From: Patescibacteria group bacterium | Lineage (GTDB): Bacteria; Patescibacteriota; Minisyncoccia; UBA9983 | Length of the DNA: 15,585 nucleotides | NCBI GenBank assembly: GCA_018827845.1 | Contig: JAHJXC010000087.1 | Span: 1 to 15,585, forward strand | Direction of reading: 5' to 3' | In this document: positions 6,438-13,409 of the stretch, piece by piece | How the letters are laid out: each line of letters begins with the position of its first letter | How positions within the stretch are numbered: position 1 is the stretch's first letter | Program-made: the position numbers and the translations under genes | Notes under the pieces: model-generated | Told to the model about the DNA's origin: nothing | Seen by the model: the letters and a program-made list of their open reading frames with translations, nothing else | Database searches by the model: none

Positions 6438-7748
6438 ATGGGACGAAAAAATAAATCTAAAATAATTCTGCAGACACCAAAGGGAATGCATGACATTCTG
6501 CCTAAAGAATATGCTTTTTACAAAGCTGTTTATGACAAAGCGGAAGAAATCGCGAATTATTACGGCTTCATGCCCATTGTCACCCCGCATCTGGAAAAAA
6601 CAGAACTTTTTTCAGCCAGTTTAGGAAACACAAGTGATATTGTTGAAAAGCAGATGTACACCTTAAAAACAAGGGGCGGGGATAAATTGGTTTTAAGGCC
6701 TGAAGGTACAGCTCCAATCATGCGCTCTTATATAGAGAATGGCATGCACGCATGGCCCCAGCCAGTGATGTTCCAATACAGCGGTTCTTTTTTCCGCCAC
6801 GAAAAACCGCAAAAAGGAAGATTCAGGGAATTCCAGCAGTTCGGTCTTGAAATTATCGCAGAAGAAAAACCGGTGGCTGAAGCAATAATTATTAAAGTCT
6901 TGTCATTGATTCTTGAAGAATTAAACATCAGGCCCATTATTGTCCACGTCAATTCTTTGGGAGACAAAGAATGCCGGGGCCTCTATCGCAAAGAATTGAT
7001 TGCTTATTACCGCAAAAAAATTAATCAAGTGTGCAAAAACTGCAAAAAAAGATATGAAAGAAATCCTCTCCGTCTTCTTGACTGCAAGGAAGAAAAATGT
7101 ATTGAGATTAAGGGAGGAGCACCCCAAATGCTTGATTATCTTTGCTCTAACTGCAAGCAGCATTTTAAAGAAGTCTTGGAATTTATGGACTCCGGCGATA
7201 TTCCTTACTTTCTTAATGCTCATCTGGTACGCGGTCTTGATTATTATTCCAGGACAGTTTTTGAGATTTTTGAGGAGAGGCCGGAGTATCAAAATGAAAA
7301 CAACAATGGATCTTCTCTGGCTTTGGCAGCCGGCGGACGATATGACTATCTAGCCCACGCTCTTTCTAATAAAAATCTTCCTGCTGCTGGCGGCGCATTG
7401 GGAGTAGACAGAATAGTTCAGTTAATGATGGAAAGAGAGATAACAATTAAGGCCGTGAAAACGCCTAAAATATTCTTTATCCAATTAGGTACAGCGGCAA
7501 AATACAAAAGCTTGAAAATTATAGAAATGTTCCGCAAGGCCCACATCCCTATTATGCAATCTATCAGCAAAGACACGCTCAAAAGCCAGTTAAGGATTGC
7601 ATCAAAATTAAATATGGCTTATGCTTTAATACTGGGGCAAAAAGAGGCTTTGGAAAATTCTATAATTGTGAAAGACATGGATTCAGGCACCCAAGATACA
7701 ATAGCCATTGAAAAAGTCGTTGAATACATAAAGCATAAAACATTATGA
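6438..7748 (+). CDS. hisS: Histidyl-tRNA synthetase
   Basis: 436-residue class II aminoacyl-tRNA synthetase that charges tRNA-His. Visible landmarks are TPKGMHDILP near the N-terminus, motif 2 FRHEKPQKGRFREFQQFGLE (about 117-136), the histidine-specific signature LVRGLDYYSRTVFEI (about 261-275), AAGGRYDYL (about 296-304), motif 3 GGALGVDRIVQLM (about 318-330), and a C-terminal anticodon-binding (HGTP) domain from about 345. A cysteine-bearing insertion (CKNC, DCKEEKC, CSNC between about 195 and 238) resembles that of bacterial HisRS. Length matches the family (E. coli 424). A weak AGGAGA lies 14 nt before the ATG. The stop overlaps the rpsU start by 4 nt. Confidence 0.98.
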   Translation: MGRKNKSKIILQTPKGMHDILPKEYAFYKAVYDKAEEIANYYGFMPIVTPHLEKTELFSASLGNTSDIVEKQMYTLKTRGGDKLVLRPEGTAPIMRSYIENGMHAWPQPVMFQYSGSFFRHEKPQKGRFREFQQFGLEIIAEEKPVAEAIIIKVLSLILEELNIRPIIVHVNSLGDKECRGLYRKELIAYYRKKINQVCKNCKKRYERNPLRLLDCKEEKCIEIKGGAPQMLDYLCSNCKQHFKEVLEFMDSGDIPYFLNAHLVRGLDYYSRTVFEIFEERPEYQNENNNGSSLALAAGGRYDYLAHALSNKNLPAAGGALGVDRIVQLMMEREITIKAVKTPKIFFIQLGTAAKYKSLKIIEMFRKAHIPIMQSISKDTLKSQLRIASKLNMAYALILGQKEALENSIIVKDMDSGTQDTIAIEKVVEYIKHKTL

Positions 7749-7975
7749 TTGAAGTAAAAAAAGCTGAAAATGAATCATCTTTAAACCTAATAAGGCGGTT
7801 TACCAGAAAAATCCAGCAGGCTGGAACTTTGCAGCGCGCCCGCGGTTTGCAGTTCAAAAAACGCCATGAATCTGACCTAAAAAAGAAGCAAAAGGCGATA
7901 AAAAGGCAGAAGAAAGAAAGAAAGATGGAATATCTCTGGAAACTTGGTAAAATAGAAAAAAGGAGGAATGGATAA
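7745..7975 (+). CDS. rpsU: 30S ribosomal protein S21 (bS21)
   Basis: 76-residue very basic protein. The N-terminal part carries the bS21 pattern: a short acidic strand, LIRRFTRKIQQAGTLQRAR, then a long Lys/Arg-rich helix with KKRHESDLKKKQKAIKRQKK. bS21 binds late to the 30S platform near the anti-Shine-Dalgarno end of 16S rRNA. The ATG overlaps the hisS stop (ATGA), and the 3' end overlaps ybeY by 8 nt; the AGGAGG read by the next gene lies within the last codons. Family length is about 55-75 residues. Being so basic and low in complexity, the call rests on the N-terminal half. Confidence 0.87.
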   Translation: MIEVKKAENESSLNLIRRFTRKIQQAGTLQRARGLQFKKRHESDLKKKQKAIKRQKKERKMEYLWKLGKIEKRRNG

Positions 7976-8297
7976 GAAATGGGAAGAAATTAAGAATGAT
8001 GTCTTGGCTAAAAATTTTAATTTAAGCGTTGTTTTTGCAGACAGCAGCTTAATCCGAAAATTAAACAGAAGATACAGAAAAAAAAATAAAGCAACAACCG
8101 TTCTTTCCTTTCCTTTATCTAAGACTGACGGGGAGATTTTTCTAAACTCTTCATTAGTTAAAAAAGCAGACCTGGATTATTTATTCATTCATTCTCTACT
8201 CCACTTAAAGGGATATGGGCACGGCAAAAAAATGGAAAAAGAGGAAAAAAGAATTTTAGAAAAATTCTATGGCAAGAAACATTATAACTGGAATTGA
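7968..8297 (+). CDS. ybeY: YbeY endoribonuclease / 16S rRNA maturation factor, short form
   Basis: 109 residues. YbeY is a zinc-dependent RNase involved in 16S rRNA 3'-end maturation and ribosome quality control. The metal triad H-x3-H-x5-H is intact (His75, His79, His85, in HSLLHLKGYGH), as is the NRRYRKKNKATTVLSFP strand, where the usual TDVLSFP has Thr for Asp. Typical proteins are about 150 residues; the N-terminal part is reduced here. AGGAGG ends one base before the ATG, an unusually short spacing, so coupling to rpsU termination may drive initiation. The 3' end overlaps ftsA by 29 bp. Its place beside rpsU fits a small-subunit role. Confidence 0.9.
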   Translation: MDKKWEEIKNDVLAKNFNLSVVFADSSLIRKLNRRYRKKNKATTVLSFPLSKTDGEIFLNSSLVKKADLDYLFIHSLLHLKGYGHGKKMEKEEKRILEKFYGKKHYNWN

Positions 8298-9465
8298 TGC
8301 GGGAACTTCCGCCATAAAGGTGGTAGTAGCCGAACTAAAAGATGACCGCCATCTCCATATCTTAAGCGCGTCTCAAAGAAATTCCAGCGGCATTCGCAGA
8401 GGCTATATTACTAATTTTGAAGATGCTGCTGAGAGTATAAGGGCCGCAATAAAAACAGCTGAAAAGATGGCGGCTGTGCCCATTAAGCACGCCTATATAG
8501 CAGTGGGAGGAATAAGTTTGGGTTCAGTAAAAGCAAAAGAATCAGTTATGGTATCAAGAGCTGACGCTGAAATAACGGATTATGATATAAAAAGAGTTCT
8601 TGATCAATGCGAAGCCAACACCAGCAATTCCCTTTCCAACAAGCAAATAATCCATGAGATTCCCTTGCATTTCAAAATAGACAATAATAATGTTCCAGGA
8701 CGACCAGTGGGGATGAAAGGCAATAAGCTGGAGGCAGAGGTCCTTTATATTACTTGCCTCAGCCAGCATTTGGCAGATTTAATAAAAAATATTGAACTGA
8801 CGGGGGTAACAGTGGACGACATCATTGCCTCTCCTCTTGCTGCAAGCCTTGTGGCCATCAGCAAACATCAGAAAGAAGCGGGGTGTGTTTTGGCAAACCT
8901 GGGCGCTGGCACTGTTTCTATTATAGTTTTTGAAGAAGACATACCTATATCACTAGAAGTTTTTCCCATAGGATCAAAACACATTACCAATGACATTGCT
9001 CTGGGATTCCAAATTCCCCTTGAAGAAGCGGAAAAACTTAAAGTGGAATTCGGAGCGGATATTTCTGTTTCCAAACGCAAGTTGAATGATATTATAGAAG
9101 CTCGGCTGAATGACATTTTTGAATTGATAGAATCTCATCTTAAAAAAATAAACAGAAACGGCTTGCTGCCAGCAGGAATAATTTTAACCGGCGGAGGCGC
9201 AGGATTATTCAGTTTAGAAGAAATTGCCAAATCTTCTTTGCGCTTGCCGGCAAAAGTCAGTACTCCATTGCCTGTCCAGGGCCAGGAATTAAACATTATT
9301 GGCAATTACAAAGACCAGGTTATAAATGATCCTGGGTGGTCAGTGGCTTTGGGTTTGTGTGTTTGGGGAATGAGAGATGGCAATAAAAAGAGTCCAATTC
9401 TTAAGAGTTTTTTGGACAAACTCAAATTCATTCTCAAACGCTGGTTCAAAACCTTTCTGCCGTAA
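8269..9465 (+). CDS. ftsA: Cell division protein FtsA
   Basis: 398-residue actin-family ATPase that ties the FtsZ ring to the membrane. Phosphate-1 is GIDAGTSAIKVVV (8-20), the SHS2/1C region covers about 85-165, phosphate-2 is LANLGAGTVSIIVF (208-221), and the adenosine motif is LTGGGAG (306-312). The C-terminal SFLDKLKFILKRWFKTFLP is an amphipathic helix fitting the membrane-targeting sequence. In phosphate-2 the usual Asp is Asn210 and the GTTD Asp is Ser217, which could slow nucleotide hydrolysis; I think this may be common in the lineage but cannot check. The start lies inside ybeY with no Shine-Dalgarno. ftsZ normally follows directly; here about 1.1 kb intervenes. Confidence 0.96.
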   Translation: MARNIITGIDAGTSAIKVVVAELKDDRHLHILSASQRNSSGIRRGYITNFEDAAESIRAAIKTAEKMAAVPIKHAYIAVGGISLGSVKAKESVMVSRADAEITDYDIKRVLDQCEANTSNSLSNKQIIHEIPLHFKIDNNNVPGRPVGMKGNKLEAEVLYITCLSQHLADLIKNIELTGVTVDDIIASPLAASLVAISKHQKEAGCVLANLGAGTVSIIVFEEDIPISLEVFPIGSKHITNDIALGFQIPLEEAEKLKVEFGADISVSKRKLNDIIEARLNDIFELIESHLKKINRNGLLPAGIILTGGGAGLFSLEEIAKSSLRLPAKVSTPLPVQGQELNIIGNYKDQVINDPGWSVALGLCVWGMRDGNKKSPILKSFLDKLKFILKRWFKTFLP

Positions 9466-9466
9466 A

Positions 9467-9494
9467 TTGACTTTGCTAATACAGATGATATTAT
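9467..9494 (+). promoter_or_regulatory. Promoter of the toxin-antitoxin pair
   Basis: TTGACT (9467-9472) begins within 2 nt of the ftsA stop; a 16-bp spacer and TATTAT (9489-9494) follow, ending 9 nt before the antitoxin ATG. No Shine-Dalgarno. The pair therefore has its own leaderless-type promoter. Confidence 0.6.
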
Positions 9495-9503
9495 AAATAC
9501 AAC

Positions 9504-9737
9504 ATGGAAACTATCACTATTCCAAAAAATTTAATAAAAAATGACGATTTGGTTATCTTGACTCGCAAAACATACGAAAATCTTCTAAAAACCAAAAAAA
9601 TAATTCCCTTGGTTAATTTAACTTCTTCTGAAAAAGAATCTGTAAAACGCGCGCGCAAAGAAATTTCCAAAGGAGAATATATAACCTTAAGAGAATTGGA
9701 GTATGAAATGGGAATTGCGCGTAGCAAAAAGTGCTAA
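9504..9737 (+). CDS. Type II antitoxin, RelB-like
   Basis: 77 residues. The N-terminal half (ITIPKNLIKNDDLVILTRKTYENLL) looks like a small DNA-binding beta-rich or AbrB/Phd-like module. The second half (SEKESVKRARKEISKGEYITLREL) is a charged helix typical of toxin-binding antitoxin tails. Assignment rests mainly on the neighbour: a RelE-type toxin gene starts 35 nt before this gene ends, the usual antitoxin-first overlapping order. Such antitoxins neutralise the toxin and repress their own promoter with it. Its exact superfamily is uncertain. Confidence 0.75.
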   Translation: METITIPKNLIKNDDLVILTRKTYENLLKTKKIIPLVNLTSSEKESVKRARKEISKGEYITLRELEYEMGIARSKKC

Positions 9738-9960
9738 AAAGAATTTAAAACGTTTTCCTAAAAATGACGGGGAACGTATTGCTTTTTCGTTGTGCGAAAT
9801 TACTGATAATCCGTACAACGGAGATTTAGAAAAGATAACTGATGAAATAAATATGTGGCGCAGGCGCGTAGGCAATTACAGAATAATCTACGAAATAGAC
9901 GGCAAATCTAAAACTATAACAATAATGGATATCCGCCGCCGCACAAGCACAACATATTGA
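9703..9960 (+). CDS. RelE/ParE-family toxin
   Basis: 85 residues with the compact RelE/ParE fold: an N-terminal strand (WELRVAKSAKKNLKRFP), two helices, LCEITDNPYNGDLEKI, then the signature strand MWRRRVGNYRIIYEID (51-66) and a basic C-terminal strand IMDIRRRTSTTY ending in Tyr85. RelE toxins cleave mRNA on the ribosome; ParE toxins poison gyrase. The Arg-rich WRRRVGNYRIIY stretch and terminal Arg/Tyr residues favour RelE-like mRNA interference, but this is inference. It overlaps the antitoxin gene by 35 bp. The pair interrupts the ftsA-ftsZ neighbourhood and may be a recent insertion. Confidence 0.85.
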   Translation: MKWELRVAKSAKKNLKRFPKNDGERIAFSLCEITDNPYNGDLEKITDEINMWRRRVGNYRIIYEIDGKSKTITIMDIRRRTSTTY

Positions 9961-9973
9961 TAAACAACCAGAC

Positions 9974-9997
9974 TGGCCTAAACCTTGTTTAGGTCAA
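9974..9997 (+). repeat. 24-bp direct repeat, copy 1
   Basis: Reads TGGCCTAAACCTTGTTT followed by AGGTCAA. It recurs at 10482-10505 with one mismatch. Each copy contains an inverted repeat (CCTAAAC-CTT-GTTTAGG in this copy). It lies just after the toxin stop, but no T-run follows, so it is not a typical terminator. Confidence 0.75.
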
Positions 9998-10001
9998 TTG
10001 G

Positions 10002-10030
10002 TTGATTTCTTTGATTAAAAATGCTTTAAT
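10002..10030 (+). promoter_or_regulatory. Putative promoter of the orphan membrane protein
   Basis: TTGATT (10002-10007), a 17-bp spacer and TTTAAT (10025-10030). It gives a leader of about 40 nt containing a Shine-Dalgarno, unlike the leaderless-type promoters nearby. Confidence 0.4.
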
Positions 10031-10076
10031 AGTAACTAGATTTATATCAATTAGAATCTTAAAAAGGAGGAGGAAA

Positions 10077-10385
10077 ATGTCTACAATAACATTTGTTTGG
10101 TTATTTAAATTTGTATGTTTTGCAATAGTCTCTATTCTTGCAATTAGACGTTCGGGACCTAGTTATCTATTGCGAATTAGATTAGAATGTGAATTCCCTA
10201 ACTATTCTATTCCTAAAAAGCCAAATAAGTTATTGGATAAAATTCTGATTTTCTTTATAGTTTTTGGGTTAGGAATGAGTATTTATTTTATTCCCGTTAC
10301 TCAATTTGGATTTTCAAATGGCGAGATTTTAGGCATGATAATTACAGCACCATCGTGGATTATTAGATATGAGATTAATAATTGA
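10077..10385 (+). CDS. Orphan membrane protein, function unknown
   Basis: 102 residues, no family recognised. Hydrophobic segments at about 4-23 and 55-73 are likely membrane spans, with a possible third at 83-97; between the first two lies a basic loop (RRSGPSYLLRIRLECEF, KKPNK). The frame is open to an ATG at 10002, but AGGAGGAGG (10065-10073) just before the ATG at 10077 fixes the start. This is the strongest Shine-Dalgarno among the plus-strand genes here and contrasts with the neighbouring core genes. The gene has its own putative promoter, a strong terminator, and a 24-bp direct repeat on each side. It separates the toxin-antitoxin pair from ftsZ. A transferred or inserted accessory gene is plausible. 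Confidence 0.68.
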   Translation: MSTITFVWLFKFVCFAIVSILAIRRSGPSYLLRIRLECEFPNYSIPKKPNKLLDKILIFFIVFGLGMSIYFIPVTQFGFSNGEILGMIITAPSWIIRYEINN

Positions 10386-10394
10386 AAAAGAAAA

Positions 10395-10430
10395 AGGCGC
10401 CTTGAAAGGAATGGCGCCTGATTTTTTATT
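10395..10430 (+). terminator. Intrinsic terminator after the orphan membrane gene
   Basis: Perfect 7-bp GC stem AGGCGCC/GGCGCCT (10395-10401, 10413-10419), an 11-nt loop, then G and a long run of T broken by one A. An A-rich flank on the left could let it also act on the minus strand, where no gene needs it. Confidence 0.88.
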
Positions 10431-10481
10431 TTTTTTATTGAGGTTCTATATAACCAAATAACCAAGGATAAATTAACCAAT

Positions 10482-10505
10482 TGGCCTAAACCTTGTTTGG
10501 GTCAA
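10482..10505 (+). repeat. 24-bp direct repeat, copy 2
   Basis: Same 24 bases as copy 1 except G for A at 10499. It lies 22 bp before the ftsZ -35 box. The AACCAA sequence recurs three times just upstream (10452, 10460 and 10475 regions). Confidence 0.75.
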
Positions 10506-10526
10506 GTATTAAAAAACCGCATCTTG

Positions 10527-10555
10527 TTGACTGGATAATTTCCTTATGATATTCT
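10527..10555 (+). promoter_or_regulatory. ftsZ promoter
   Basis: TTGACT (10527-10532), a 17-bp spacer and TATTCT (10550-10555), ending 9 nt before the ftsZ ATG. No Shine-Dalgarno. The -35 box and the 9-nt gap match the toxin-antitoxin promoter. Confidence 0.6.
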
Positions 10556-10564
10556 AAAAGCAAC

Positions 10565-11677
10565 ATGCCAAGGGTGCAACCAAATATTGAAACTTTTGCC
10601 AGAATTAAGGTTATAGGCGTTGGAAATTCTGGCACCAATTCTGTTAACCATATGGTCCGTTCAAAGGTGCGCGGAGTTGAATTTATTGCTGTTGATACAG
10701 ATGCCCAAAAACTCCATTACAGCTTAGCTCCAAAAAAAATTCATATTGGCAAGAATCTGACTCGCGGACTGGGAGGAGGAATGGATCCGGAAATCGGCAA
10801 ACAGGCAGCAGACGAAACAAAAGAAGAAATCCAAGATATAATTAAGGGAGCTGATATGGTTTTTGTCACCAGCGGTTTCGGAGGAGGAACTGGGACTGGC
10901 GCTGTTCCCATTGTTGCCAGACTCGCCAAAGAACAAGGTATTCTTACAATCGCCGTGGTAACCCGGCCTTTTTCTTTTGAAGGAAATTACAGAACAAGAA
11001 TTGCCGAGGCCGGCCTGATAAATCTCCGGGATACAGTTGATGCTATGATTGTCATCAGCAATGACCGCCTCCTTGACTTGGTGGATAAAGAAACAACTTT
11101 TTTCTCTGCCTTTAAGATGTGCGATGAAATATTAAGGCAGGCAGTAGAAGGAATTTCTGATTTAATTATCACGCCAGGAATTATTAATGTGGATTTTGCC
11201 GATATTAAGGCAATAATGCAGGATGCCGGATCAGCTCTTATGGGAATAGGCAGAGCGCAAGGAGAAAAAAGAGCTGAAGAAGCCGCCCGGAGAGCCATCA
11301 ATTCTCCACTTCTTGATTTATCCATAGACGGAGCCAAAGGAGTTTTGTTTGTTGTTGCCGGCGATGAAAATATGACCATGTCTGAAATTCAGAACGCAGC
11401 AAATGTCATTACCAGTTCCATTGACAGCGATGCAAAAGTGATTTTCGGAGCCATCAAGGATAACAACCTAAGAAAGAATGAAATAAAGATAACAGTTATT
11501 GCCTCTGGTTTTCAGCAAGAGAAGAATTCTAAAAAACTGCCATTGTTCCAAAATATTGACAACATAAAAGAAAAAGAGGAAAATAAGAAAAGGCCGGAAA
11601 TATCTAAAAAACAAGAAGAGCCAAAGGAAGAAGATGAATGGGATTCGGTTCCGGCTTTTTTAAGAAGAAAAAAATGA
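10565..11677 (+). CDS. ftsZ: Cell division protein FtsZ
   Basis: 370-residue tubulin-like GTPase that forms the division ring. It has [17 protein letters not shown] at 14-30, the tubulin signature GGGTGTG at 106-112, and the T7 synergy loop [11 protein letters not shown] starting at Asn208 with Asp210 and Asp213 present. A charged linker (about 318-357) leads to the C-terminal peptide [13 protein letters not shown], which matches the conserved tail that binds FtsA. Length is typical (E. coli 383). Its promoter sits directly before the ATG. The stop overlaps the next gene by ATGA, so the oxidoreductase is co-transcribed and probably translationally coupled. Confidence 0.98.
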   Translation: MPRVQPNIETFARIKVIGVGNSGTNSVNHMVRSKVRGVEFIAVDTDAQKLHYSLAPKKIHIGKNLTRGLGGGMDPEIGKQAADETKEEIQDIIKGADMVFVTSGFGGGTGTGAVPIVARLAKEQGILTIAVVTRPFSFEGNYRTRIAEAGLINLRDTVDAMIVISNDRLLDLVDKETTFFSAFKMCDEILRQAVEGISDLIITPGIINVDFADIKAIMQDAGSALMGIGRAQGEKRAEEAARRAINSPLLDLSIDGAKGVLFVVAGDENMTMSEIQNAANVITSSIDSDAKVIFGAIKDNNLRKNEIKITVIASGFQQEKNSKKLPLFQNIDNIKEKEENKKRPEISKKQEEPKEEDEWDSVPAFLRRKK

Positions 11678-12441
11678 AAAACAATCTATCAGTCCCCATA
11701 GCAATAGTAATCGCTGGCCTTATTATCGGCGCAGCGCTTTATTTTGGCAGTAATAATAAATCTGATACTGGCAGCAATCCTGCTGACAACCAAAACAATC
11801 TCGCGAACACACCTCAGCAAACATCGGGTCCCGGAGAAATATCTGAAAAAGACCATGTTCTGGGCAACCCTGGCGCTGATTTGTCAATGTTTGTCTATTC
11901 TGACCTGCAGTGCCCTTATTGCAGAAATTTTCATGCTACACTCAAACAAATAATTGAGGATTATGTTAAAAATGGCAAAGTAAAAATAATTTTCAGGCAT
12001 TTCCCTCTTTCAATGATGCATCCTGATGCTGAGAAATTTGCAGAGGCCACTGAATGCGCTGCTGAATTAGGAGGAGAAACGAAATTCTGGGATTATATGG
12101 ACAAGCTCATAGAACTTGATTCCAGCGATACTTCAAAAGTTGCCGAGGTATTGGGCCTTGATAAAACAAATTTTGAAAATTGCTTGAACAGCGCTAAGTA
12201 TGCGGACAAAATTAAGGGAAACCTGGAAGACGGAGTAAATGCAGGGGTTCAGGGCACTCCCACCAGCATTATCGTTGATAAAAAGGGCGGGAAATATCCT
12301 ATTTCTGGCGCGCTTCCGTATCTCAGCACAGATCCTTCTCTTTATCAGGCTCTTGATGAAGCGCAAAGAAAAATTCTATGCACAGAAGAAAATAAAAACT
12401 GCGGCATAAAAATCGCCATTGATAAATTACTTTCCCAATAA
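11674..12441 (+). CDS. Membrane-anchored DsbA-like thiol-disulfide oxidoreductase
   Basis: 255 residues. An N-terminal signal-anchor (about 7-25) is followed by a Ser/Asn/Pro-rich linker (26-57) and a thioredoxin-fold domain of the DsbA/BdbD type (Thioredoxin_4). The active site is CPYC (Cys80, Cys83) in YSDLQCPYCRNF, and the cis-Pro loop is GVQGTPTSII (Pro196). Four more Cys (128, 170, 236, 243) could form structural disulfides. The domain faces outward, so disulfide formation in exported proteins is the likely role. The frame is open to 11638, inside ftsZ, but the ATG at 11674 overlapping the ftsZ stop puts the anchor at the N-terminus. The 3' end overlaps the convergent reductase gene by 15 bp. 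No membrane partner (DsbB or VKOR) is in the window. Confidence 0.92.
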   Translation: MKNNLSVPIAIVIAGLIIGAALYFGSNNKSDTGSNPADNQNNLANTPQQTSGPGEISEKDHVLGNPGADLSMFVYSDLQCPYCRNFHATLKQIIEDYVKNGKVKIIFRHFPLSMMHPDAEKFAEATECAAELGGETKFWDYMDKLIELDSSDTSKVAEVLGLDKTNFENCLNSAKYADKIKGNLEDGVNAGVQGTPTSIIVDKKGGKYPISGALPYLSTDPSLYQALDEAQRKILCTEENKNCGIKIAIDKLLSQ

Positions 12442-13344
12442 ATAATTGTAAGCACTCAAAGCAGATTTGGCACCGTCGCCGGCTGCTGTTATGCACTGCT
12501 TATACAAACCGTCTGTCACGTCTCCGGCAGCAAAAACTCCAGGAACAGAAGTTTCCTGAGTTTTATGGTCCACTATTATTTCAGCCTGGCTATTTAATTC
12601 AACAAAACCCCCAAGAAACCCTGTTGCCGGAATCCATCCGATATTTATAAAAACACCGCTCACAGAAATTTCTTTTTCTTCGTCAGCTTTTTTGTCTTCA
12701 TAAACAATTTTTTCAACAAACTTGCTGCCTTTTATTTCTTTAACTGCGGCATTAGTGATAAATTCCACCTTACCTATGTTTTTTAATTTTTCCTGCAAAA
12801 ATTTATCACCTCTTATTTTTTCTCCGCGTCCAAGAATATAAATTTTATTGGCGTATTTTGTCAGGTCCATAGCTGATTCAAGACCGGAATTTCCTCCGCC
12901 TATCACAGCCACATCCTTGCCGCCAAAAAGAGGGGTGTCGCAGATTGAACAAAAACTTACTCCTTTGTTTTCAAATTCTTTTTCGCCTGGAATATTAAGC
13001 CGGCGCAGGCTCTTGCCAGTGGCAATTATAATTGATTTGGTTTCAAAATTTTCATTGTTTTTGGTTTTTATTAAAAAATTTCCATTATTTTTTTTAACAG
13101 ATTCTATTTCTACTCCATCTTTTATTGGCAAATTATATTTCTGCAGTTGATTCATCATTTTTCCTGTCAATTCTTTTCCGGAAATTGATTCAAAACCAGG
13201 AAAATTTTCAATACTGTCAGTAAGAAGAGACTGCCCTCCAATCTGCTTGGTCAAAAGCAGGGTCTTCATTTTTTTCCGGCTGGCATAAATACCGGCGGTC
13301 AAACCCGCACTCGCCCCGCCAATAATTACAAGATCGTATATCAT
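12427..13344 (-). CDS. Thioredoxin reductase-like flavoprotein (TrxB/AhpF family)
   Basis: 305-residue two-domain flavoprotein disulfide reductase. The FAD-binding site is IIGGASAGLTAGIYASR (7-23), redox Cys pair FCSICD (Cys132, Cys135), pyridine-nucleotide motif VIGGGNSGLESAMDL (147-161), and C-terminal FAD motif GVFAAGDV. Length and order match TrxB. The NADPH-specific HRRxxxR motif of E. coli TrxB is replaced by GRGEKIR (172-178), and the GNSGLE and FLQEKLKNI stretches resemble the NADH-using AhpF. Cofactor choice is therefore open, and trxB as a symbol is uncertain. A TAGAAT ends 9 nt before the ATG. It is convergent with and overlaps the DsbA-like gene by 15 bp. Cytosolic thioredoxin reduction is the most likely job. 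Confidence 0.9.
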   Translation of the reverse strand: MIYDLVIIGGASAGLTAGIYASRKKMKTLLLTKQIGGQSLLTDSIENFPGFESISGKELTGKMMNQLQKYNLPIKDGVEIESVKKNNGNFLIKTKNNENFETKSIIIATGKSLRRLNIPGEKEFENKGVSFCSICDTPLFGGKDVAVIGGGNSGLESAMDLTKYANKIYILGRGEKIRGDKFLQEKLKNIGKVEFITNAAVKEIKGSKFVEKIVYEDKKADEEKEISVSGVFINIGWIPATGFLGGFVELNSQAEIIVDHKTQETSVPGVFAAGDVTDGLYKQCITAAGDGAKSALSAYNYLLGK

Positions 13345-13353
13345 AATATCTTC

Positions 13354-13382
13354 ATTCTACCAAAAAACCATCCTCTTGGCGA
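13354..13382 (-). promoter_or_regulatory. Promoter of the TrxB-like gene
   Basis: Minus-strand TCGCCA (13382-13377, weak), a 17-bp spacer and TAGAAT (13359-13354), ending 9 nt before the ATG. No Shine-Dalgarno. Confidence 0.5.
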
Positions 13383-13387
13383 TTTTG

Positions 13388-13409
13388 ATATACAGGAAAT
13401 TTATGCTTT
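13388..13409 (+). repeat. 22-bp direct repeat, copy 1
   Basis: Begins ATATACAGGAAAT and continues to 13409. It matches 14071-14092 at 20 of 22 positions. This copy covers the last codons and stop of the NYN gene. Confidence 0.6.

Noticed and set aside
10987..11379. 130-residue minus-strand frame
   Set aside because: Antisense to the conserved core of ftsZ; Ser/Ile-rich shadow.
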